A DNA stretch of 64,000 bases. Origin: Balanoglossus misakiensis. Taxonomy: Eukaryota > Hemichordata. The stretch's first letter is position 1. The number at the start of each line of letters is the position of its first letter. The notes beneath the pieces are model-generated. The model saw only the letters and a program-made list of their open reading frames with translations, did no database searches and was not told where the DNA came from. The DNA lies in the NCBI GenBank assembly GCA_040954595.2, contig CM082581.2, positions 10,168,001 to 10,232,000 on the forward strand, in the 5' to 3' direction. The translations under genes were made by a program, and so were the position numbers. This document shows, one piece after another, positions 1-10,658 of this stretch.

Positions 1-1003
1 AAAGGCAAAAAAAACATTCTGAAATAATGATTGGGGGAAACCAGTGTTTGAATCCAATGATTACCATCGACATATCCCTGAAAACCATGCAACTACCTCT
101 CCATACTTTCTTGAAGATGTGCCGCTTTCTCTGGTGATTGAATATATTTCTGCTTGGATTAAAACCACTCACTTGTTGCAACATCGGCATACAGCCTACA
201 GACTGAGGGGAGTGGTATGCTACGGAGAAAGGGGGCTGTTGATAAAAAATGACAATTTTTCACTTACAAACAAAACAAGGCATAGTCCACGTCATTGTAC
301 ATACAGGTCTCACACCACTATATAATTGCTTCCTGTGCAGTGGGGGGGGGGGGGGTGATAAGTGTAGTGCTTGAGAGATGTAAAAAGGAATATTTGGTGT
401 AAATTCGTTTTGTCCAAGGCTTGTCTTGAGAAGCTTATTTCAGTGAAGGCAATATTCAGGAACCAGTGGTTTAATATTAATTCAGGATCAACAGCCTCAA
501 TCAGGCAGCAGAATTCCCAAAAGAGATGACGCTCCAACCCTTTCGTCCCCAGATCCCAAAATAGACACCCAACATTACCATAGATTTTGGACCAAAAATA
601 CATATTCTCCAGTTTCAACATATTGTTGAGTTCTTTTCTGGAAATACTACTGGTCCAAGCTCCGACAAAAAGATAAAAGAACAGATTGGCAGACACAAGA
701 GTGACACCACAATGGATACAACTAAAGCAAAATTGAACAACAGAAAACAGATGAAAGTCAAATCTTCTCATAAAGCATACCAAACATTACAAAGAAATAT
801 ACAAGATGAAAGAATTTTTGGCAGTATTTACAGCAATTATATATATTATATCACAGATTTTATTTTTAGATACATATCAGGTCTACCCGAAACTAATACT
901 AGTATATCTGACTCTTGAAATCGGTACTTAAAAAGTGACCTATTGAGGGCGCTATAACAATTGTATAAATAATCTTTTTATACATGGGTTTTTTTCTTTC
1001 TTC
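1..1003 (-). other. RMND5 3' UTR and downstream flank
   Basis: Minus-strand AATAAA (TTTATT on plus) lies at 859-864, about 140 bases past the RMND5 stop codon, so the 3' UTR probably ends near 840. The rest, 1-840, is AT-rich with a G-run at 342-355. The open frames here have no recognisable domain and composition like the surrounding non-coding DNA. Confidence 0.5.
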
Positions 1004-4000
1004 TCAGAAGTGGATTTGTCTGGCATCACTTGGTGACTGTTCAACAGGGCAATACGGACATTTTACTCTGAAAAAAGAAAAGAATAATGCATAACTATCA
1101 TCATTTGTATCACAGTTATTTCTTCGCTATTTATCTTCAAGCATGTTTTTCAAAACCTAGAAACTTGCAAGCATAATCGATGTATACATGTTTGAAAATC
1201 TTCTCCGGTGATTCTGCAAAACCATGAGGCACAGAGGTATACTCACTTGTTACCACTGATCAACTTATTGAGTGAATCCCTTGAGATGACATGGCCACAG
1301 ATAAGTCTCATCGGTGGGTTGTGATCGGTGCTTTGTTGTCTCAGTATGGGACAGGCAAAGATGGAGTGGTATCTGCAGTCTGTGCCGAGGTCTACTTCAA
1401 TCTGTCATTGGAGAAATTGATAAAAAGAAATTAATCAGTCAAAGTGACTATGACGAAAACTGGTTACTTTCATAACTCCTGAGTGACCTTAAATGGTATT
1501 TGTGCAAAAGACTCACCGGTAACTCATCTTTGGAACTCCACACCCCACTGACTTGTCTCTGCTGCATCACGTGTTTAATGTTGAGGAGAGATGGCAGAGC
1601 TATAGCCCCTGCTTGCACGCTGCAATCAAACAAATATTTCATTTAACAATCTTCGCATTTGATAGACACACCCATCTCCACAATAAGCACTACTTTCACT
1701 GCCTTCGCTTACCTGCCAAATCATGGTTTAGTCAGTCGCAATATAATAACAAACAGGTTCACTACATTAGATGGGAAATCTAACAGGTGACACACACATA
1801 TTGCTGCCTAACATACACATTATCATGAGAACTACCCTTACCTAACACTGAGAGGACTTTCCACAGATAAACCTAGTAATGCACAGGCATCTCTTGTAAA
1901 TACATCGCAGATTTCCAGCCAGTTTATTGGGTCTAGTAGGTGAGAATATGGTGAGTTTTCTATTCCTTGCCGAAGATACAACAGACTCCCCATCATTATT
2001 TGCAATTCTGTGGAGAAGAGAACAGAGCACAAGGTCAAGAATGTGGTTTTTGACAATCACTGAATTTTCATGAACGTATAAGTGGCTACATTGATTTTGG
2101 AAAACTTTCGATGGACTTTCATTCTTCAAGGATTTCCAAGGAGAGGTTGGGGTTAATCAGCAGTTGCCATCATCCACAAGCGGAACCTTAAATGTTGATA
2201 TGACAGCTTTGACCCGTTGTATTCAAAGAAGTCATTCAGAAACTACACCTGTTTTTGTTTTTTACAAGCAATGACTGTAAAAAAAAAAACCTCACCTCTG
2301 GCGTGTCCATCCGCAAACATGCCAAAGTTTCTAGCGTACTGAAGGATTTGCTGTTGGTTTGCAGCACCTCCTCTCAATAATTCTATAAACTGCAACCTGT
2401 GTAATTTGAACTCCAGAGAGCTGCTCTGTGAGTGAAGTTGCTCTCTGTGCACTTGTGCCCATCTGGAAGGGAAACAGAATAAAGGGTGAAGTGAAGTCTT
2501 TGAAAGTCTGGTAAAACAAAGTACACAATGCTTGGTAAGACTGTGTGTATACTTACTGCAGAGCTGGTTGTAAATTTCTGGCTTTTAGAGCTTCTAGTAT
2601 TTTGTTGATTTCTATAAATGGTTCTTTGTTTGTGCCATCCACCTGTAGAACTGCATCCTGGGAAAGAAGAAAGAGTATTGTATTCAGTGCTCACATTTTA
2701 AATGACAAGGTTACCCCAACACTGCAAATAACAATCCAATGACTCCACAGCAGCTAATAACCTTGTACATATTTACCTGTATAAGTTGTTCTGCGATGTC
2801 TAGCATGCCTTTTCTGAAGAAATGTTCACATATAACTTCATTGATAAGCTGTACTTTCTCTGGCGAGTCAAAATTGGAGTCCTGGCCAAGGGCATTGATA
2901 TCGGGCATGAAATTCTGCAAATAGAAAACCCATTAGATATGACAAACAGAAGTACGTATGCAATGACACTTTGGACAGATACTAACAGGATCTGAAAGCA
3001 ACCTAGTGTACATCAAAACATTTCCGCTTACCCTGTCGATGACTTTGCCAATTTTGGACACACTACTGTGTAGATCTTTGTGGTTGCTGCCGATATACGA
3101 AGCACTATCTCTCATCTTCTTGGTACACTGGGTAACAACAAGACTCTGTGCTGCTGTCAGTTCACTTTCATCAGGAGCTGTAAAATATAGCGTCTGTTAA
3201 TTTTGTGTGTGTTCACATCATTCTCTGCACGAATACAGGAAGATCTACACTTCAAAGTGTCAATCATACCAATGTATCTACATGTAAGCAGAACCCATGC
3301 ACCTCTAATTATAGCTGTGTGGGATTTCCTTTACCATGAACATATATACAAGTAAGTATCAAAGCTATAAACTTCTCCAATAGCCCAAAGTGACACAAGT
3401 GACCCATGACCTGTTTTAATTTTGCCTAAAATGGGCAAGATTAAGATGCAGAAGTTTACATAATGTCAGCTGGTGATAAGGTAACCCCAGGCATAGTTCT
3501 ATGTCTGTGAAAAAGAAAATGCCACTGTGATTCCACTTGGTCCAGAAATAAATGTAGGAAACAGTCAAAAAACATTGTATTAAATGTAGGTCTACTTAAT
3601 AAATACTATTGAAAGCAAATGCATTCTAAAGATGAAACAGTAAAAGTGTTAAAAGCTGAACGATAGAAGATGGCATATACAGTACACTTATGTAAGATTT
3701 GAAATACATGAACAATATTTGATGTATTTACATGACCAACCTCATCACCACACAAATGTGTTTTGTGGGGTAGTGGCTGTGACTCATGTTCAACATTTGT
3801 TTCTTGTTTGTATTTTTAGTAATACATGTAAATGTGTAAGGTATGTCACCCCATTTGCTGAAACACACATGGGTGTTTACATAATAATACATGTTGTCAC
3901 ACTGTATTTATATCAGAATTCTGATACCAGCCTTTCCAACATATCTATTGTGCATCCCATATGGGTTGGAGTGACAAAGTCAAAAACTGTATGATTCAAC

Positions 4001-4737
4001 AATACATTTAGCAAGAGGAAAATTCATCACAACCAACTGAAATATTAACATTTTCCCTTTTATCACATGTTACCTTATACATGTATATAGGTGTTACTCT
4101 TACACTGTATCAAGATTGGCATAAAATGTCACTGTGGGTGCGATATGCAGCTATGAAGTGAACTGGAGGAAACACAGTTAGCAAATATCATGGAGGTAAC
4201 ATGAAAGGGTCATTCTTGTCTTGACAGCTCATGTGACCTTTCCAATAGTTCGTGTTTGTTGTTCTGAATGTAAAATTTGACCTCCACAAGGTTCACCACA
4301 GGCGACGACCTTGCGAAAGTACAGTAACATAACACGTACACAGCAGTATGTAATAAACAAACCGAAAAAAAAAGTTTCTATAGACCCATTACATAAATTC
4401 TGCCACCGCTGCTCGCGTTAGAATACATTAACAACTCATTCTGTTCGTGGAATGAGTAACGCCAATAAAATGAAATTAAACGACCTAGTTTGCATCTTGC
4501 CTCTAATTAAATCACCACACACTCTCCTTTGTTTTTGAAATGAACTCAACCTCCATGTCACACTTCCGGTTTAAATTCGGCTTGTTGAGGTATCCACCTA
4601 CCTTCTCTGAGCTCGTTTCTAATCCCTTCTACATGTTGTATGAGTTCTTCTAAAGTTTTCTGGGTGTGGGAAGCAATCTGCTGAAATTTCACCCACACTT
4701 TATCCACATCTCGTTCAACGCTGAGACAGGCATCCAT
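1004..4737 (-). CDS. RMND5A: RMND5 homologue, RING-type E3 subunit of the CTLH/GID complex (9 coding exons)
   Basis: Exons on the minus strand in transcript order: 4737-4602, 3177-3032, 2914-2777, 2657-2557, 2462-2296, 2007-1842, 1619-1517, 1401-1247, 1067-1004. All introns are GT-AG and phases agree. They join to 391 residues, the length I recall for human RMND5A. The ATG at 4737 begins [14 protein letters not shown], matching the family N-terminus. A LisH-like stretch lies near residues 114-140 ([20 protein letters not shown]) and the CTLH region follows ([19 protein letters not shown], then [17 protein letters not shown]). The C-terminal RING-like zinc domain has [20 protein letters not shown] and [13 protein letters not shown]. 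In the family, RMND5 pairs with MAEA to form the catalytic module of the CTLH E3 ligase (yeast Gid2/Gid9). It is transcribed divergently from prefoldin subunit 5 across about 345 bp. Vertebrates have RMND5A and RMND5B; this may be the single pre-duplication gene. Confidence 0.97.
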
Positions 4738-5081
4738 TTTCCTGTTTTATTTTGATGACCCTATGAAGGTGCTCCACTGGCTGGTGGTGATTTTTAATAC
4801 GGCTGATTTATCTTCAATGGCAACTGTTTCTGATAGGAGGTCAAACTCACTGACGGAAAACATATGTTTATTTTGCCAATAAAGGTTATAAAACAATTTT
4901 AGCATAAACTCCCAAAGTATATTCGTTGTTGATGAAAGTTAGGAGATTAATTTATGTTGTCTTAGAGGGCTCATAAATTGACGATATTACTGATAGAGGG
5001 CGCAAACATAGAAACGGCGAAATCGAGGCTACGCGTGAATGGTGGCCATTGCTTGCAGTTTTTGAAGGAAATACCAGAGAC
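4738..5081. promoter_or_regulatory. Divergent (bidirectional) promoter of RMND5 and PFDN5
   Basis: The start codons of RMND5 (minus, 4737) and PFDN5 (plus, 5082) are 345 bp apart with no other gene between, so both 5' UTRs and core promoters must share this interval. It contains a CTCF-like or promoter-type motif, GATAGAGGGCGC, at 4992-5003, and a CpG-bearing stretch near 5015-5035. No clear TATA box is seen for either direction, as expected of housekeeping bidirectional promoters. TSS positions are not determined. Confidence 0.65.
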
Positions 5082-5552
5082 ATGTCGAGCGGTCTACAGC
5101 AGATCAATTTGGCGCAGTTGCCGCTGCCACAGTTGGATCACCTTAAGAACCAAGTAGAGCAAGAGTTTGAATTCTTTTCTACGTCGCTGAACCAGCTACG
5201 GATCGGTCAGACCAAACTGACAGAGGCAACCGAAAGCGTGACCAAGTTACGAGAAGATCGCAGAGCGAGTGACATTCTTGTACCACTGACCAGTTCTCTG
5301 TATGTTCCCGGTAAGCTGTGCGACGTTGACAAGGTGCTCATCGAAATCGGTACTGGTTATTACGTGGAAAAGAGTTTAGAAGATGCTGAAGATTACTACA
5401 AACGCAAAATGGAGTTTTTGGACGTGCAGATCAAAAAAGTAGCCGGCCTGCTCCAGGAGAAGGCGAAGCTGAAACAAGCTGTAGTTGAAGTGATGCAGAT
5501 GAAGATCCAGGCGCAGATGGCCCAACAACAGCAAGGTGCTGCCAAGTCATAA
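5082..5552 (+). CDS. PFDN5: Prefoldin subunit 5 (single exon)
   Basis: A 156-residue open frame starting MSSGLQQINLAQLPLPQL. The whole alpha-type prefoldin pattern is present: an N-terminal coiled coil (about 15-60), the central hairpin core (LVPLTSSLYVPGKL, then IEIGTGYYVEKSLEDAEDYY), and a C-terminal coiled coil ending in a Gln-rich tail. The human protein is about 154 residues, so this is full length. An in-frame TTG lies 11 codons upstream, but the ATG at 5082 matches the family start. Prefoldin is a cytosolic hexamer that passes nascent actin and tubulin to the chaperonin CCT; PFDN5 is also known as MM-1, a c-Myc binding protein. No intron interrupts the coding region, whereas the vertebrate gene is split. 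AATAAA at 6091-6096 is the likely poly(A) signal. Confidence 0.97.
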   Translation: MSSGLQQINLAQLPLPQLDHLKNQVEQEFEFFSTSLNQLRIGQTKLTEATESVTKLREDRRASDILVPLTSSLYVPGKLCDVDKVLIEIGTGYYVEKSLEDAEDYYKRKMEFLDVQIKKVAGLLQEKAKLKQAVVEVMQMKIQAQMAQQQQGAAKS

Positions 5553-6223
5553 CATTTTAAAACAATACCATACCCCACAACGGCGCGGTTGGAAGTCTAA
5601 TGGAAAGACCCCACACCATAGGATTGTGACAAATGACATTTTCCCCTGCCTTGCAATTGAGCATGGATTCACTACTAATCTCTGGCAATGTTTAGTGGAA
5701 TGGACAACAACGACAATTTCTTTCAAAGAAATGTAAAATGTCTCTCTTCAGCTGAGCTCTGTCATTGGAGCTGTATGTAGACTAGTTTTGTTCGAGCTGT
5801 ATGCAGTGGCTTACGAAAGTGACCATATTTTTTATTTTGTACAGAACTTTTAAGATGTATATTCTGTGCTGTTGTTTCTTCAATTATTATAGTCTTCTTC
5901 AAATAGATCGCAATCATTGTAATTTGTATCACTACTTCATGCTATCACCATCAAGTCCAGAGGGGGAGGGGTCAAAATTGAACAACATTTGTGCTGCTGA
6001 CTGACCGTCTTGTGTGTGTGATCATACACGACGTGCCAGTGCAGCAGTACTGGTAAATGTCACATCACTCTAATCTAGAAGTACATTGTCAATAAAGTCG
6101 ATCTTACCAGGTAAATTAATTGTGTGGCTGTCTCTGACTTTACATACACCCTGCATTTTATTTATTAAAACATTAATAGAAAACTATTCTATATCGCTAA
6201 GTCAAAGCCTCAATTTCATCTTC
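5553..6223. terminator. Tail-to-tail 3' ends of PFDN5 (plus) and the unnamed small gene (minus)
   Basis: PFDN5 runs into this interval with AATAAA at 6091-6096. The convergent minus gene, stop at 6224, has two overlapping minus-strand AATAAA signals (TTTATT on plus at 6157-6162 and 6161-6166). The two 3' UTRs therefore end within about 75 bp of each other or overlap slightly. No other feature is seen. Confidence 0.55.
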
Positions 6224-7482
6224 CTAAGAACCGTCGTCAGTCCGCCTATTCGCTCCGAAACCGTAGCGGAGGCTCAGATATCGCGAGAAGTCTCCGGCCT
6301 GATACTCTGACGTCGATGTCGGCCAAGAACTGAACGGTGTTCGATGAGAGTCGACGGGTGCTGTGAGTTTATCTTGGATGACGAACAGGAAATCGTCCAA
6401 CACCGATGTGTATTCTTTGATGGAGTAAGCTAAGTGACCAATAACTGCGACGAAAGGAGAAATGGTGAGGAGATCGTGGTTAAAGTTTGGAAACGGTCCG
6501 GAAAACAATGTTACCTGTAGTATGGTAAAAAGTGGGGCTTGCTCTGACTATATGAGTAAGCTTACTAGTGCTACGGTACCTTTTCGTGTTCCATCGGTTT
6601 AGATCAGCAACTCGAGTAGCCTATCCTATGAAATATGGACACTCGAGAACAAAATTATCGGATGCATGGCAAAAAAAATGTTACACTTTTACCTGCACTC
6701 TCAGGTGTAGGGGAAGAAGTATGTTCAGCATCAGAAGACTCCCCGTATTTCAGAGCAACTGCATGCAGACGGGTTGCATACTGGTTCTGCAGGCGACCCC
6801 TTTTCTCGTGTAAGTTTTGCAAGTGGTCTGATATGACTCCTGCCTCCACGAGATTCCTTCTGGCCGCCGCAATATGATCTGTGGAGGAGAGTTTAGAACC
6901 TATGTCTACCGAATGCCTTAAAGTGTACTTTAAAATATCCTGTAGACCATAGACCTACCAAGTACCAAGTAAAGACCTTAGATATTTTAAAACTGATTTT
7001 CTTTTCAAAACGCAGTTATATGAAAGACTATATGTGTACGACAAGTGCTGACGTTCTTAGCCCACCAGTGACCGGAATAGGCCTATATCGCCGATTTATA
7101 ATTATGGTTTTGCTGAGAAAAGCTGACCAAAGAATGGGGGAGTATATCAGCGGAAACAAGGTTGGCGCCAGTCTGAATTAAACTCAATATATTCTCAGTT
7201 GATTAATTTCTGCCGCTGGTAGATCCACGTCACATCACCCGAACACGGTACGTCATATTTGAATGGTTGACGACAGTTGTGGAAGGGGGTCTGTGTATCG
7301 GGGTGAGAATCAAGACCGTCGCGTACACTGCGGCAGCAAACAGAATTCGACGCCCGTCACGCAGACGACGACGGTGATACTTTTTTTTCGTAAACCTCTT
7401 GTCGCTTACCCCTGGCGGAGAGCGCCGTCTGGCGACTTTGTTGGTCTGTTTGGGCTGCCAGAGATTCGTGCCTTTGGTTCAT
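6224..7482 (-). CDS. Small three-exon gene, probable coiled-coil protein of unknown function
   Basis: I assembled this from splice signals. Exon 1 is 7482-7410 (ATG, donor GTAAGC), exon 2 is 6878-6693 (acceptor CTCCACAG, donor GTAAAA), exon 3 is 6444-6224 (acceptor after a long pyrimidine tract, TTTCGTCGCAG). Phases match (1, then 1) and yield 159 residues. The start MNQRHESLAAQTDQQSRQTA is hydrophilic. Residues 25-75 (for example AAARRNLVEAGVISDHLQNL) look helical and coiled-coil, with a Ser/Pro/Thr-rich linker near 78-86. A second helical, more hydrophobic part follows (HLAYSIKEYTSVLDDFLFVI), then a Ser/Arg-rich tail ending in DDGS. No signal peptide or zinc ligands are seen. I do not recognise the family. 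An adaptor, kinetochore or BLOC-like helical subunit is only a guess. The conserved-looking frame and clean junctions make it a real gene in my judgement. Confidence 0.65.
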
Positions 7483-10055
7483 CTTGAAATATTCAATTCC
7501 TCATTTTGTAGAATATGTTCTAGATTCGTTACCATGGTAGACATTCGATTTGGTCTGAGAAAATTGACAGTAGCATGCAAGACCCGACTGGAAGGACCTA
7601 AAAGAATTGCATTACTTTTTAAACAACCGCGTGAAATGAAATGACGTAAATTCAAGATATAAACTAATATAATTTAGACACGAATTTTCATACTGTTTAT
7701 GAAATTTCGTACGAAAATCTGTTATCGAATGTATGCGGCTCTCGCGTGGTTAAAGCTTACGCGAGAACACCATCGTCCCCAAAGCCAATATTTGAAAGTC
7801 AAAACAGCATGGAATTCAGTGGATAGTGGGACCACACAGTTGTTATACTGACACACGTGCGTCGTTTGGCCATTAAGCAAACATATTTCTCATACCCTCT
7901 GTAAATGCACGGTGACGTTATTAGTCGTGGCATATTGAGCGGACCATCTCAACCGGCCAATTTTACTCGGTGAAGGATGGTGTTTTTTTATGTACAAAAT
8001 AGTGACATTGTTTCACAAACTTTCCGACTTCAGTAAACGTGCGTTACTTTCCAGATGTGTACAACTGAACGATCAACGGAAGCGAGCAGGAGAAATCTTG
8101 TTTGGCAAAGAGTTTTGCAAGATTGGTAGATTGTAAAATCTAGTTTTCTAAGGAGAAATAGACTTCGCTGTCGGAGTTCCAGTGGACGTAGTGAAATTCT
8201 CATCGCGTTGCCGCCTGTAATTGATCCTTCCCACAAAAAAGCGAGCCACTTATCAGCGTCATTAAATCTCACGGTCTCTCTCCCATTTCAATTTGTTTAT
8301 TTCTAATTGAATGACCAGGGTGAACTGCAGGCTAATAGGTAGGGCGTGGCCAGGCTTTTAGCCGCAGTGAGTGGCGGTCACTGCCTCCTCTCCCACAGGT
8401 AGGCCTATACTCACGCGTCCATATCATAGCTAAAACAATGAGTGTACTGATGAGTCTTTGATGACTGAGACGGAGTCATACTGCTAATCTTGTATTAGAG
8501 AGACTGTTAGTCGACGGCAAGATGTGAATTAGGTGCTCCCTGAACTTAATTAATTAGTGATAGTGTCTGGGAAAGGGGAACGATGTTTCGTTGTTTTTTG
8601 TCAAGGATGTCACAATGATGGCACGCAGTGGCAACTATTTTTGGTTTTGTCGAAAAATGAACAAACGGGAGTCGATTCAAATATTCTTAGTCAAGACGGT
8701 TACAAAAGGTGAAGTTTAACAGGAAAACTTGGTGACTGTTCTCCGAAAGACTTCTCTTTCACAGGGGGTGCGCTTGCAGCGAGTCGTCAGCCCCGGTATT
8801 GGCTTACACATCATGTTTCTGATATAGGGTAACGACTTCACTGTATGCAAATATTCACCACGATAACGTCACACTTCTGGAGAAAGTGGGCGATTCAGTA
8901 GACGATTTGACTGCAACGATTTTCCACTTCGCTGGCTGTGATAACTGATACAAGTAACTTTCTTTCTGGGTTCGTTTTGTTCTCCGTTTCCCATGGGTTC
9001 TTCGAGCCAGCCTATTTAGAGATGCAGGGCATAGATAGCGAATCCCGCACTGCTATTTGGAAGCATTCACACCACTTAGGGATGTAGTCAAGCGAAAATG
9101 GCGACCGCGGTTCCAACAGATACGGACGGTTTGTTTTCACCTATACACGGGACTGCACGTGAAGAAACAAGGGGCGCTATGAGAGTTGGTGTCGCTTTGA
9201 TTGACCTACGCTGGTGGCTTATCACGAGTTCGTCAACTTTCTGGTCAACCATGATAATGGCACAGACGATAGAACGACTTGTAAGCAACCACAAGATAAT
9301 CTCTTGGAAAAGACAAAGTTGGAAAGCTTCTGTACACTGTCATACACCGTCAATGTCACACAAGAATTCAGTGGTCGCATCAAATTGTTGTCAAATTGTT
9401 GCCAAATATACATGGGAGTGGTACTTTTTCGGGGAAAAACAAGTTTTAAACGTTTGTTTCTATAAACGTAGAAATATATCAACTTTTGAACAGATGACGA
9501 ACTCTGACAGCTCGACTGGACTGCGTATACTCCCAAACTTGTTTACTCAGTTCACTGTACATATAATATTCTTTCAAATTATGCTAACTGTGCGGAATTC
9601 ACTTAAAATTAGCGAACCACTGAGTGGGCTTGATTTAATTACAATATATAGTCGCCCTGGGCAATAGGGGTAGACCTTAACTCGAGACGTTTGAAAACTA
9701 AACTCATTTGAATGTTAAAGTAAAAACACATTTAACTTTTACTTACAAAAGAAAGAGAAAATTCCATCTTTTATTGTTATGATTTTGAATAATGGGTTTC
9801 TTTTTCTAATAAGATGATTTCGATATTATGTTAATTAATAATGGTATTTAAATCATGTAAGTCGCCCCTGGCACAGTACGTGGTATGATAAAAGCCGTGC
9901 TCATAATCATTTAGATGATGATGATAAAATCTCGCGTGGAAGTAAGGACCAACCCGTGAGCAGACATTGGCGCTCGCCTTACACCACAAAGTCAGCCGAC
10001 TCCCCACGTATCGCCCCGTCTTTATTTGTTTCTTCGTTTCTCGTGGAAACAAGAC
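7483..10055. other. Intergenic region between the unnamed gene and the bHLH gene
   Basis: 7483-7700 should hold the 5' UTR and promoter of the small minus-strand gene. Around 8340-8400 there is a GC-richer patch with a KLF/Sp-like GGGCGTGGC (8343-8351). At 9098-9667 (plus) there is a 189-codon open frame with a good ATG context (AAAATGG), but no recognisable domain and a donor-like GTAAGC 180 bp in. I do not call it a gene, but it is the longest unexplained frame here. From 9700 the sequence is AT-rich. Confidence 0.4.
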
Positions 10056-10341
10056 GACAACACAGTCTCGTCAGGAAGTGGAGTGATGCGGGCGAAAGTT
10101 GCATAAATAGCATGCGAAGTTCATGCGAATCGTCATTCGTTCAACTGAGAACACACTGTCAGATACTGCTCGCCACTCGTTGCATCGATTCTTGCAGCGA
10201 ACTTCGAAACGCAAGTTAAGGGACTCGATTCTGAAGTTCATTAACTCCCAGTGCTTCAAAGACGTGGAGATAAAAACATCATCTTGTGCAACGTTATTAA
10301 CTCATTGTTAGACTTCTGCGGGACTGAAGGCACTGTTCCAG
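10056..10341 (+). other. Probable promoter and 5' non-coding exon of the bHLH gene
   Basis: A TATA-like GCATAAATAG lies at about 10100-10109. The sequence at 10334-10347 (GTTCCAG then GTACGT) is a strong 5' splice site, giving a non-coding first exon ending at 10341. It would splice to an acceptor at 10558 (TTCTGCAG) or 10646 (TTTCTCTTGTCAG), both upstream of the ATG at 10659. Exon 1 start and which acceptor is used cannot be settled from sequence alone. Confidence 0.45.
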
Positions 10342-10658
10342 GTACGTACATTGCGTTCTATCGACAGGTACTACTATAGGTAGCAGACTATAAGTGACAA
10401 AAAGTTAACTGCATGATTTCTATATCTAAAATGATAAAACAATTCTTAGTTATACCTAAAAATACAATTTCTTTAAGCATGTAATTTTGTTAATTTTACT
10501 AAATAACGTAGCTTTATAACTTATATCTGCGGAGAAATTATTTTCTTTTCTTCTGCAGAAATCTATTCTGGAATTTCAGTTTCTTGCCCTGGTTGCTCTC
10601 AGACTTGCCTGCCTTTAAACATATTGCACTATACTTTCTCTTGTCAGATTTAAAAGCA

